DNA of 64,000 nt from Xiphias gladius (lineage: Eukaryota; Chordata; Actinopteri; Istiophoriformes; Xiphiidae). The stretch is from assembly GCF_016859285.1 (NCBI RefSeq), contig NC_053422.1:7330501-7394500 (forward strand). Reading direction: 5' to 3'. This document shows, piece by piece, positions 44,664 to 56,045 of the stretch; the first letter of the stretch is position 1; each line of letters begins with the position of its first letter. A program made the position numbers and the translations under genes. Below the pieces are notes generated by a model. The model did no database searches. It was not told the origin of the DNA and saw only the letters and a list, made by a program, of their open reading frames with translations.

Positions 44664-47600
44664 TGTAATGTTAAACTTTGGTTTGCTACAGAAAATCAGG
44701 GTCACAACATAAATCATATACTATGTGTTCTTGATAAACCTTATTTTGTTGAAACATGCACTAAGTCAAATACTAGTTTACATGAAAACCACCAACTTAG
44801 AAGACCATGATCGATGTGCACAACCAGGATAATATGCAAGAGCTGCTTAGTTAGGTAGGTTAGGCATCTCTGGCATCTCTTTCTGTGATGCCAGAGATTA
44901 TGTGTGATTATTATCATAGGGTGAGACACTGGGCATTGGCCCAGTCTGCACCGCTGCCAAATCTGGGATATGCAAAAAGAGCTGCTCATATCTGACAGAG
45001 TAAAGATCATATATCCAACAAACCTAAACTCTAGAGCTGCCCTGTGTCACTTTAGCCCAACAAAACTGTCCACACCAAATAGGTTCCACTAATCATGTTG
45101 TTTATGTGGCTTGCTTATTCTAACTTCAAACAGGACTGCCAGACAAGAAAAAGGCATCAAACCTCCCACACATTTTTACAGTATAAAAGCAGATTTAGAC
45201 ACCATCTTAGGGTATTGTGAAAGTAAATCACAACAGAGGTGTGTACTTTTTGCCTGTTGTTTTTGATTGTCTGTGTAGTTGTATTTAGCCCTTTTTTGTA
45301 CAGTACATAATATAATGAGGATGTTGACCCCGTAGACACTCCCCTCCCCCAATGCCAGTGTTGTATAAAGCTGCTGGGTAACCTGCTGTGAAACTTCGAT
45401 CTGTATTAGCTGGTCCAGGAGATTTCAGCCGTTACATAATCCTGAGTTTGCAGTCTCAGGATGAGTCTGCACGCCTGTGCCAGTAAGACGGTGTCTAACC
45501 GTCCTACCAAAGCGTATGGTTACAGTGTCACATATGCATGCACAACTGCATGCACGACAAATATGTGTGTATGCATGTGGGGATGCACACACACAGTTCA
45601 GGTTGCACAACTCTATTTCCCGTCAGTGTTCTGTATCTTAAACTTTAGAAAGTCAAGCAGAGTTACTGTGCCAAAGTGTAGGAAGAGCAGCAAACCACAA
45701 AATAAGACCAAGGGATGATTTAAATAAAACCTAGCTATTACAAAAAAAGTTGTTATTCAGGAAACACCCAGATATAATCCAGTTTGCAACACATCTACCT
45801 TTCCTTGTTACTGCATGCAGTTGCTGGCGGGACTTAAATTTACCAACCCTGTAAAACTACTACCATTGTTTTCGGCTCATTCGGCATTTGGTGGCCCACA
45901 TGAAAATATATTTTGTCTATTCCCGAAATAAAAGAGTGCTTTTGTTGAGTGATAATTATTTCAGCTTGTTAAGTGCTTAAGAACATCTTGAGTCCTGCTT
46001 ATTTTAAGCAGCAAGACAAATGGCTTTTAGGAAGCTTGTATTGCACAGCACTCAACAGTATAAGCTTAATGCACACATTTTTTGACCAAATCCATTCACC
46101 GTGACTGTGTCTCTATGCTGTACACTTATTGTATCCAAAATATTTTTTCCCTAAAGCTTTCACTGGCAGTCACAAATGTTGGGCTTCTTTTTGAGAAGAT
46201 ACAGTGATAGAAGATTTGGCCTGAGGGTGGCACCAGAGGGAGGGCAATGTGAGCTAAATCAAGAGGGTTTATGATCTAAACACTATATCAATTTAATGGT
46301 ACACTGCAGTATTTGACCACCGGTGGTGCCAGGGACTGATGTTTAAATAAACGGGTCCCAAATTTGTTTATAACATAATGGCGCTCAGGCAGGAGGGTGA
46401 CACGGGGGACATTCCTGGAACTGCAGGGGGCAGTTATGCAATTACGTGCTGCATGCAAGCCACAGTATTCAACCAACTGAAAGTTAATAGAGCTAACATC
46501 CCAAGAAAAGCGACAATGTGCTAATAGGATGGGCAGGAAGTTCACATGGAAGATATTTTGGTGTTAGCCGAGAATAATAACCTCACCACTGCCACCTGGT
46601 AGATACACGTTTTAATGGTAGGTACACATACAGTGTACAGATAAGTATGAGAACAATACCACTCACACTGCACCTGCTTGTCCACACATATACCTTTGGG
46701 CAATTAAAGTTTTAATTTTATATAAATATAATATACGTTTGATTTATTTGGAAAAAATTACTGACTGGGCTTTTATAGAACTGACAGGGCACTGTCAATA
46801 ATACTACATTTAGACCAACACATTTTGACTAGCCATAGTAAGAAAAGGACAGGTGGTACTAATAACATTAATAGGTGGGCCTCTATCCAGTGGATTGATG
46901 TACATTTTCAATTTGCACATGGAAAAAATGGAATATAGAGATGCCAGATAACAAAAAAAAAAAAAAACCAACCCAAAAAATCTCAAAATATTGCAAAAAG
47001 TTTTTTCACGTGGAAAAGTTGGCGTATTGATAAAAGCAAAGCCACCAAAGTGCAATGGAAACAGGCTTAGCAAATTAATCATCATGTACATGAAGCCTGA
47101 GAATTAAACATCCACTGAAGCTTTCACTTCACCGAAGAGATGGAAAATAGCATCTGACAAAATCACCAGATCTGTGCAGATTGAAGAGGAGAGTTTAACG
47201 TTCCTCAAATACATAACACAATCATAAATACCATATTTCAATCATGTTTTCTACATTTTTTACCGTTTGAGGTTTGACTGGCACTTTTTTTAATGACGTC
47301 ATCTTCCAATTTACCAATTTGCGATACGAGGTCGGTTATATTTGCGAGAGACAATTTATTAACCGATTTATTTCCACTGACAGTAAATAAAACAGAAATT
47401 AGATTTAACTGCACTTTCCTTTGTCTGCATCCAGGGTTTTCCTGGATGACCTAAACAAATCTAAAAGTGAAACCAGAGTGCAGCGACACTCCAGGCTGAC
47501 CTCAGTTTCTGAGTAGCCAGCCCACATCTTCGACTATTGCCTCACCAGTTGTGAAAAGGAGAGCAGCCAAGCAAACATCAAGCCTGGGGTGGATTCTGGG

Positions 47601-50600
47601 TTAACATGGTCAGGACTGATCAACATCACCATGTGCTGCTCTCACTAAAACGCCCGCAGCAAGCAGAACCAACACTTTGTAGATTTACTGTATGACTATC
47701 AAGAGGGACCTCTAGAATTGCATTGGGAAGTAATTATTTCTTCAAATTGAAAAATAATACATGTCAGTGTTTGCTTACATTTTGTTTAGTTGTGGAGTAG
47801 TCACGTTTGATTAGGCCCAGAATAAAAAAAATCTCTTTAACAGTTTGGATGGTAGGCTATGCATTAAATCGAGGGCACAAGAAATACTATAAAAGACAAA
47901 TGGAAGGAGGTCCACTGCGGTTATAAAATATAGCCTCATTCTTACTACCCTAATTTTCACAGCCGAAAAAACTAATTTCTTCATTGAACATTTTAAAAAC
48001 GCCTATTCTTTAACTGTCCCACCTCTCCCATACCTTTTGCACTGTAGCTTTGAATTATGCATCCTTTGTTAGTTGCCTGCCTATAATGCTGGCATATAGA
48101 AATATATCATTCAATTGTTTCTGTTCAACGTAAGCCACTATGGAGAGGTATATCAGCTAAAAGAAACTAAAATTACAAATAGTTTTCAACCAAAAGGTAG
48201 GACAAGAGAAAAGAAAAGGAAGTTATGTTATGACCAGTGGAATGATACCCTGATGCCAAATTTAAGAAAGGTGTATAAATTGGTCTCATCCATCCAACAG
48301 CTGGGCTCTGAGACCATAGGCTGCACTGCTCTTGGGCTGAATAAGTAACATGAGACTTGGACAGACGTATCTCCTTAACTGATCAAATCCCAGGCACCCG
48401 ACCTTCAACACTAGTGACTGAGCTTCGATACTTCTGAATCAAAAAGAGAGGTTAGCTGTGTTGAGCTGAACGAGACAAAACTACCACTAGAACAAAGAAA
48501 TAGTCCTAAAGCTCTCATCACATCTGCAAAGACAATTAATTATGGTATTTTACCCTACAAATGCATTTCCAATGTGACGGTAAAAAGCATGGCGAATCTG
48601 AATCATATAAATAGTGGAAATAAACATTTACAGTCAGAATTAACAAAACAGACCACAAATAAGATCTCATTGTTCATTCTCACTGCAGCATTCTCGGGGT
48701 CTGCATCACTTGTTCTCAGTCAAGGGCAAAACCACCAGAGATCCATCAAAAGTGCAGAGACCCGTGGGGATGCTACCTACCCCGGAGGCTTTTCAAAAAC
48801 AGAAAACACAGATTCCCAGCAACCTGCATAGTAATGAGGAGTGATGACGTCTGTGGGAGCAGAGTGAGTCAGCAGGTTGAAGATGTGTGTAACAGTAGGT
48901 GACAGCTCTCTTTAGGACAGTAGTCCCACACAGCAAAACCTGGCGCTCATCATACAAAAAAAAGGCCTTTTCTAAACTGCTGCAGATTTGATCCATCGCA
49001 CTGAATTGCATTACTGCATTACTACAGGAGGAAAAAAACAAAAAAAACAAATCCCATATACCTCCACACAATGCAAGCGCTCCAGTCTGAATGACATATA
49101 CATAATCCTCAATTGTATATTACAAACCAGCCTGATATCAGATTATTTCCATTTTTCCACCACATTTGATAAAACAGGTAATCTGTCTATTAAATGATTT
49201 GCTTTTATTTCTGTTGTGTCGTTTTTGCAATGTCCTGTTAATCCTGTACCATTAATGAATGTAGCAACATTGTCAAGAAACATGCTAGAGGCCGTAACTC
49301 TAATGGTTACAGCCCATGCGTTACCACCATTAGACTGGGAACACTGCCATCTCTCCAAACTCTCTTAAACTGCCCTGCATCAAATCACATCACACATCAC
49401 AGTATAATTTGAAATGTAACAAAATGTGCACTGAAATGTACATGTCATGTGTTCGATTTAACACCCTTTATTTATTCAAAAATGGTGACAGCACATATTT
49501 AAACCCGTTGTTTCATAGAAAGATGAAAAACAGCTTGGAAATTCATCTACTAATAAAACACAATACATTTAACAGCTACAAAAGTAAATCTATCCACTGA
49601 ATATTACATTTTAAACTTTGTAAATAAGAAAAGAGAAAACAAGAGAAATGGGTCAGAGATAGAAAACAGGACCAAAACCTATTTGCGAGATCTGTTTCAT
49701 TCCACAGGGTCCGAGGACTAAAGTTCCTGTCATGTAAAGAAAAAAACTTTCACTGTCATACTAAAATAATACTGTAATACTAAGTAGCCACGCAAGCTAT
49801 TTTAGCCCTATCCCCTATTCTATTTCGTGCGTAGCAGAGCCAGTCTTTTCTTGATCATATGTGTTGAACAGAGCGACAAGTGCCGAGGGTTTTAGAGTAT
49901 GTCACGGTAACAAATCACTGATATTAATATCAGGGAGCTGACATGACAGGTTCTCCCTGAAATGTACGTGACTTCACTTTAGCACATAATTCTCAGGTCT
50001 CAGGTGCTACGTGAGGCTGCTAAAAAAAAACCCTGAAGTAACAGGAAACGTTGACACAGCAATATCTGAAGTAGAGGAGACATTTTTTTTTTCCCTCCAC
50101 TTTTAGAATCCTGTGTGCAGAAACTGCAGCGGTATTTGATCAGCCCTATCAGTTCTTCCAGAATGTTTAATACAACCGCTGATACTTTGAGTTGGTGGAC
50201 CGAAATTTCGTCAGCACTGTCACGCTTGACAGACTGTGTCACCTCTGTGAAATTCAAACAGAGCTCTTTCAAACATACGGCCAATATACTGTCCTGCTCC
50301 GACACTACCTCACGCGTTCATGCTTGTTATAGGGGTGAAAGGGGGTTGATACTGATGTTGTCGCCAAGTAACAGCATCTAGGTCCATCTCCACTCCTTCC
50401 TCTTCCTCTTCCCAGTCTTCTTTTGTTTAATTGTCCCTGATTCACAATGCTGAGCTGTCCGCTGCTAGTCTCCAGGGAACGCATCAGATCAGAGTACCAG
50501 TCTCCATTCATCCCTGCAAAACAATAACACGTGCGCACAGTATATGGTCCGTAGATGGATCACAACGTCCGTTTTTAAACACAGGCATTACTTTAGCCAA

Positions 50601-52940
50601 GGCTCTGGACTGGACGGAAAATTACTTTCTGAAACACGTATATTTCAATTTGCTCATGCCACCCTTAGAGGTGGTGAAAAGTGAAATGCCACAAGGGTAA
50701 ACTAAGAAAACTGAATGGACCTGATTCATCGACATAAAAACATGAGATGACATCGGACAAACAAAACGAAACGATTTCTGACTCATTTAGCAGCTCAAGT
50801 TACGTTTGAAATATGAAGTTGAAACTTTCCCTCCTTTGACAGTGGTAATATGCAGTAAGAGTAAAGAAATGCATCAATATCATTTGGCCCTTGATAAGAG
50901 TTCTAGTGGTCTGCAGTTCATTTCATCTAGCTACCCCAGTGGCTGAACACATTGGATACTGATGGCTAAAATGGACTACCCATCTCCCCACATCCGCCAG
51001 CAGTTGGCTGGTGAACAATGTGTCGGTTCATCATCAACACTGTGATTTAAGCATGTGCAACGGCTTAAAGGACACCTCAAGGGATGTAATATACTCTCAG
51101 GAAACTAAAACCCATGCTGCTGGATAAAAAGAGTAATAGCCAAGGTGGCATTTGTGTCACTAATCAAATAAATGAAATAAAAATAGTCTAGTTAATCTTT
51201 TATATGCTATGTTTGTTACGTTAATCTTAATCTGCATATATGATGATTTAATCCCTCCTTTCACATGCACAAATGGTTTTAAATGCACAAGTTATGCATT
51301 CCCGCTTTTAACAACTTTCATGATCAATGTAAAAGTTAGATTTCAGACAAAATACATTTTTCAGGTTATGTCCAAACTTAAATGTGCCAGGAATTTGTCT
51401 TACCTTTGAGGTGTGAATAGTTTTCTTGACTGACAGTCCTTCATCAGGTTAGATCCTCCATCCCCGGTGGTCTGCTCCGCCTCCGCAGTGACGGATTAAT
51501 ATTTGCAAAACTCGCACGGGCTCTTATATCACAGGTAAAGTCTACCACCGACGGCATTTTTCGTATCTAATCAGAGCTCATTCTATCAGATTTCAAGGGG
51601 TGTGATCGGGCAAGAAAAGGCGATTGTTCACCTACAGTACTGAGCCATTGGTTCAGACCTTTCAAGCATGTTGCACATTTGGCCACACCACAGTCAACGA
51701 TGTCACCGCAGGCAGTTTTTTTTTTTTTTATAAAAGGGGGTCAAAGGTAAAACACCCGATGGTGGTTCACTGACTTGGGTTTTAAGCGCAACATGATTAA
51801 ACGTTTAAGGCCACAGAACGTGGTTCAGACCTACTGAAATTTGGCCTACATCAGCGCACATGTTGGGGGTTTACTGTATATTATAGCTTGACTAATAAAT
51901 CGCAGCACAGAGACGCATCTTTTAAGTGTGGGGAGAAAAAAAAAACAGCCAAAATATAGGATTTTTTGTGCTTTTATAATTTTTTTTTAACATGAGACAT
52001 CTGCAGTTGTTGTTATAATGCCCCAGAATCAGCTAATACTAGTGCATACATCTCAAGTAAACACAAATGTAAAACAATAAAAATTCATCTGGAGAACATA
52101 TTGATATTCTTCTTGACTATGTAAAGATTAAAAAAAAAAACATATGTCATTTAAGACAAAAGACTGTCTATGGCAGCCTAAACATAGACATATTTTGTTT
52201 TCAACATATTTGGTTTAGTTTCTTATTCAAATACGCCGAAAACTGAACCAGCGCTGAAATTCATAGACAGATTCAAAACAATTCAATCTTAAAATCCAAC
52301 CCCTACTGCTAAGTGACCTTTTTTCAGACAAAAACTCATTCAATGGGCATTTGCACTTGGCTGAGTGTAAGTTCTGGACCCTAGTAAAGGTTTGCTGGAG
52401 ATGCCTTTCACCAGGCTACATGAATAAATAAAAGTGTGGTGTGCAAGTCTGTGATTAAAACCAAAGCATGGCTAAAAACACACTGCAGTCGGTTTTCAAG
52501 TGTCCTACTGAACTAAGCATTAAAGACAGCTGCATTTATTTCTGTTTTACATGATATATGCCTTCAGACTTGTTTACTTTTGTTTTTGTTTTTTTTGTTT
52601 TTCTTCCTCCGTCTCACCCTTAAGTCATAAAAAACACGTCCCACTCAGTCATTTTATCCCCCTGTACATCATGGAATGTAACTAACAACCTATCAAATCC
52701 CGTTTTCCGTGCTTGTTGCCCCTATCGGCCATGTGCACTGGCCCAGTCTGACATCCTCCACTACAGGAGCAGCCCAGAGAAGTCAGCACAGATCAGCCGC
52801 AACCTGATTGGCTAACGCTCTGTCAGCAGACATCAGAAGATGGACGTTATTGGCCGGTTGTCAGTACCATGGTATGGACAGCTCCTACATACTACTCCCA
52901 TGCTGTCTGTCTGCCTCTGTTTCTCCCTCTCCCTCTCTCA

Positions 52941-52988
<48 letters not shown>

Positions 52989-55358
52989 AACACAGATTTT
53001 GTTTCAATGAATACGAACAAAACTGTTCTAAGACTGGCTCCGAGGGCGCTACGTAGTCCAAATTTGTGTTAAAAAATAACATGGTAAATGTGTCTCTTTC
53101 CTACAGGCAGCTCACACACGTAAACAGAAGCCAGATAAATGCCTCCTGCTCACTGCGTGCTGCTTTTTTACGAGCCCAGTGCCACCGAATGCTTAATGAA
53201 GCCTACGCTAACTTTACGCATGACTCATTTTGTTTTGCTTAAAACCCCCCTTTCTTGTCCACCCTGACATGGACCCGGACGATAATGACCCTTTGCGAGA
53301 GTTCATTGCAAAGGATGTCTGGGTGGACCTGCACACGACCTACATTTGAGCCGCGTCGGTGCACACAACCACACAGAAGTATTTACTGCAGCCCCGGTCG
53401 CAACAGTGAAATATTTGTCCATGGTACTATTGCAGGCTGTGCAGAGCCTGGGAGACACTGCCCTGGTTAAACAGTGGCAGATCTGAAATTGGTTTTCATT
53501 TCAAGTCATGCTCCCTCCGTGATTTCAAGAAGGTTTCGTGAAATACACTGCCCGTTGCTCTGTTGGAGCTTGTTTATTAATGAGTCAGTTATTGGTTAGT
53601 CAGCATTCTCCGTTCCTCCTGTTGCCAAGAAAAATAATTTCTTTCGAGTGATAATCTATTATTCAATTAGTCATTGGGCAGAAAAATGAGTTGCCAGCTA
53701 TTGCTACGAATGAAATAAATAATCACTTCAGTCATTTTACGAGCAGAAAACACCAAATCCTCGATTCCAACTTCCCTAATGTGCAGATTTTCTACTTTTT
53801 CTCTGTTTAACAACATTGTGAATTGAACATCTTTGGGTTTTTGGACTGTTGGTGAGACAGTAAAAGCTTCTGAGAGCTTGTAATGGTCACTTCCCCCCCC
53901 CCCCCCCACCCCCTTTTTTTTCTGCAGCCCTAATCATTTTCATACAGAGCAAAACATATATATATATATTTCTTTTCCTCCCAGATTAGAGGTTTGAGTG
54001 ACTTTCCAGTAACACGTAGTCTGATCTAAGTGAGCTATCCGACGGGTTGTCTGTCGAAATGCCTGTACAGTGGTCTACTTTGACTGAAATCCCGGACGGA
54101 CCATCTCCTTCGGAGGAGGAAACCATGGGGTTGGTGGGGATGTTTACCAGCCTGCGTGCAGGTTTGGTTCAATAACGTACCGGGCCACGCACTGTGTAAA
54201 TGGACGAGATGGCAGCCGAAGCCGCGGGCGACCTTTACAGCGCCGTCGCGGTAACCGATGCAAACTGGGAGAGTAAACGACAGGAAATCGGGGCAAAAAT
54301 CCGACCCATGAAAGGAAACAACACGAGAGCGGAGCGCCCTGTCGCGCGGTTCCGACGGGCGCAGCATCGCACTGGCACGCGGGCTCAAGGCCTGCGTGAA
54401 TCGGTCGGTTTCCGCGAGGCGCTCGCAGGGAATTTGCGGATGATGACAGAGAGCCCGACCTAATAGGATACGGCGAGGTTTAATCCCGGTGAGCGGGGCT
54501 GGTGCGTGTGCGCCGTTACCGCCTCCGGTTTCAGCCCCCCGCTCAGCACGTACACAGCGGCGCCGGATATATATATATATTTCTTTTTCTCCCAGATTAG
54601 AGGTTTGAGTGACTTTCCAGTAACACGTAGTCTGATCTAAGTGAGCTATCCGACGGGTTGTCTGTCGAAATGCCTGTACAGTGGTCTACTTTGACTGAAA
54701 TCCCGGACGGACCATCTCCTTCGGAGGAGGAAACCATGGGGTTGGTGGGGATGTTTACCAGCCTGCGTGCAGGTTTGGTTCAATAACGTACCGGGCCACG
54801 CACTGTGTAAATGGACGAGATGGCAGCCGAAGCCGCGGGCGACCTTTACAGCGCCGTCGCGGTAACCGATGCAAACTGGGAGAGTAAATGACAGGAAATC
54901 GGGGCAAAAATCCGACCCATGAAAGGAAACAACACGAGAGCGGAGCGCCCTGTCGCGCGGTTCCGACGGGCGCAGCATCGCACTGGCACGCGGGCTCAAG
55001 GCCTGCGTGAATCGGTCGGTTTCCGCGAGGCGCTCGCAGGGAATTTGCGGATGATGACAGAGAGCCCGACCTAATAGGATACGGCGAGGTTTAATCCCGG
55101 TGAGCGGGGCTGGTGCGTGTGCGCCGTTACCGCCTCCGGTTTCAGCCCCCCGCTCAGCACGTACACAGCGGCGCCGGATTTTTTTTTTTTTTTTTTTCCC
55201 GCTGTGGAGCCGTTGGCGGCGAGGCGCGATGGTTGCGAGGCGCTAGCGTCGCGCCTCGCCGCCGTGTAGCCTTACCAGTTCTCCTGCATCCACCGGATGG
55301 CTTCGTCCTCGTTGAACTGGCGCTCGAACTCGTACTCTTGTAGGGCTAGCACCGACAT
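36976..55358 (-). CDS. elovl6: ELOVL6 very-long-chain fatty acid elongase, complete in four coding exons
   Basis: ER membrane condensing enzyme that adds malonyl-CoA to C12-C16 acyl-CoAs, notably palmitoyl to stearoyl precursor, the first step of the elongation cycle. Coding exons on the minus strand: 55276-55358, 39795-39926, 39071-39222, 36976-37418; they total 810 nt, 269 residues plus stop (human 265). The protein starts [20 protein letters not shown], has the conserved KxxExxDT-like KAPELGDT, the catalytic histidine box HWYHH at 139-143, and the motif [16 protein letters not shown], with several hydrophobic helices. It ends in KKSE, a KKXX-type ER retrieval signal. Identity across nearly the whole length makes ELOVL6 rather than ELOVL3 likely, and egf next door agrees with the human order. 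Intron 1 is 15.3 kb. Confidence 0.97.
39071..39222 (-). CDS. elovl6: elovl6 coding exon 3
   Basis: Acceptor CATGTAG then [19 protein letters not shown] and [19 protein letters not shown], ending KAPEL with the Gly codon split before GTAAGT. The sequence is nearly identical to mammalian ELOVL6. Confidence 0.97.
39795..39926 (-). CDS. elovl6: elovl6 coding exon 2
   Basis: Acceptor TTTACAG then [19 protein letters not shown], a first transmembrane helix, followed by [15 protein letters not shown]. Ends at donor CAG/GTGAGT with the Ser codon split after AG. Confidence 0.96.
41057..41113. repeat. (CA)n microsatellite
   Basis: CA repeats with two TACA interruptions, in elovl6 intron 1. Confidence 0.95.
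44591..44657. repeat. (TA)n microsatellite
   Basis: A perfect TA run of more than 30 units, fully self-complementary and able to extrude a cruciform; preceded by imperfect TATAATATAT. Confidence 0.95.
52921..52984. repeat. (CT)n-rich tract followed by (CA)n microsatellite
   Basis: CT-rich 52921-52952 passes into CA repeats 52953-52984. Confidence 0.93.
53590..53931 (-). mobile_element. Dispersed 'GGGCTGCAACTAA' element, copy 3 (inverted)
   Basis: Ends CTGCAGCCCT on the plus strand, the complement of AGGGCTGCAG. TTTGGGTTTTTGGACTGTTGG and GATTCCAACTTCCCTAATG are complements of the family's inner phrases. A C-run at 53893-53907 interrupts it. It lies in elovl6 intron 1, just before the 611-bp duplication. 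Confidence 0.6.
53956..54566. repeat. 611-bp tandem duplication, copy A
   Basis: Copy A aligns without gaps to copy B (54567-55177) at an offset of 611. I found only two differences: C/T at 53977 versus 54588 and C/T at 54278 versus 54889. The sequence is CpG-rich in its second half and lies in elovl6 intron 1 close to exon 1. Each copy starts in an (AT)n run. Confidence 0.97.
54567..55177. repeat. 611-bp tandem duplication, copy B
   Basis: Directly follows copy A; its end abuts a run of about 20 T (55179-55197) and lies 99 bp from the exon 1 donor. The C-to-T difference at 54889 turns an Arg codon of a plus-strand open frame present in copy A (54200-54463) into TGA, which argues that this frame is not a conserved gene. 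Confidence 0.97.
55276..55358 (-). CDS. elovl6: elovl6 coding exon 1
   Basis: ATG at 55358 opens [11 protein letters not shown] and runs to a donor CTG/GTAAGG, leaving the Trp codon split after TG. The exon sits in a CpG island. Upstream, a CTTGTTTCAG at about 55389-55398 on the minus strand could be an acceptor, so a separate 5' UTR exon is possible. Confidence 0.95.
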
Positions 55359-55810
55359 CGCTGGCTGTGCTGTGTTGCCGTCCGCGCCGCTGAAACAAGA
55401 CGATACCCGGCCGAGCTGCTTCTGCTTAGTCGCTTTCCTCGCAGCCCTCGACTCGCATCGCTCGCGCCGCTGTCAGGACCTCGCGGTTGTGCGCGAGCAA
55501 CTCGGCGGCGGCGGCGGTACCTTCCTCCTCTACCGGCTGACCGAGCCTACGCCCTCTTCGTCAGGAGGGTGGACGCCAGGTCCTAACGCCGCCCCCTTTT
55601 TTTTTTTTTTTTGCGCTCCCCGTTTCGGTTTCAGGGCAATTCAAACTGCATTCAGATCGGGTCTGGGCAAGGCAGGCTTCTTTGTACGGAGCAGAACTGT
55701 CTCGGCGGACTCTACGGTGCCGTGCAACGATCTGAGGCGCTTGAGATGTTTAGATACTCATCCGTTAGGGCGAAACCACCAGGGGTGTGCTTCTGATCCG
55801 TCCAAATCCG

Positions 55811-56045
55811 CAGCAGGACAAGGACCCCGAACACACGGCCAGGGTCATAAGAAACTGTCTGCGCTGACAAGGACCGAGGAGTCCTGCAACAGATGGACTG
55901 GCCCCAACAGGGCCCCGATCTAGACATTATCAAGTCGAGCAACTGAGACAGCTCTGAGTCCACTGAAGGGCTGTGGCGGGTTTTTTCCAAGATGCTTGGA
56001 ACCAGCTACCTGGCATGTCCCTTGAAAACCTGTGCAGGAAAAAAG
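55811..56045 (+). mobile_element. Broken Tc1/mariner-like transposase fragment
   Basis: Reading the plus strand in changing frames gives QQDKDPEHTARVIRNCL, then a stop, then MDWPQQGPDLDIIK from 55892, then LWRVF and WNQLPGMSLENLCRK. These match, in order, the Tc1-family QQDNDPKHT block holding the second catalytic Asp, the WPxQSPDLNxIE block holding the third acidic residue, and the C-terminal helices. The third acidic residue is Lys here, and stops and frameshifts break the frame, so this is a dead relic. It lies about 450 bp upstream of the elovl6 start codon. Confidence 0.8.

Larger units (their letters stand above)
39927..55275 (-). other. elovl6 intron 1, 15.3 kb
   Basis: Contains microsatellites at 41057-41113, 44591-44657 and 52953-52984, one copy of the dispersed element (53590-53931) and the 611-bp tandem duplication next to exon 1. 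I found no nested gene on either strand: open frames within are short and without recognisable domains. The remainder is AT-rich unique-looking sequence. Confidence 0.6.
54180..55560 (-). promoter_or_regulatory. CpG island spanning elovl6 exon 1
   Basis: Dense CpG from the duplicated segment through exon 1 to the 5' flank (GGCGGCGAGGCGCG, CTCGCGCCGCTGTC). This is the expected place for the elovl6 promoter and first exon. I did not find a convincing sterol response element by eye. Confidence 0.65.

Noticed and set aside
54035..54388. 117-codon minus-strand frame repeated identically at 54646-54999
   Set aside because: Identity follows from the 611-bp tandem duplication, not from a gene pair; the overlapping plus-strand frame is broken by TGA in copy B.
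55297..55923. 208-codon plus-strand frame across the elovl6 exon 1 region
   Set aside because: It is antisense to elovl6 exon 1, crosses a poly-T run coded as phenylalanines, and ends in the Tc1 relic. High GC content explains its length.
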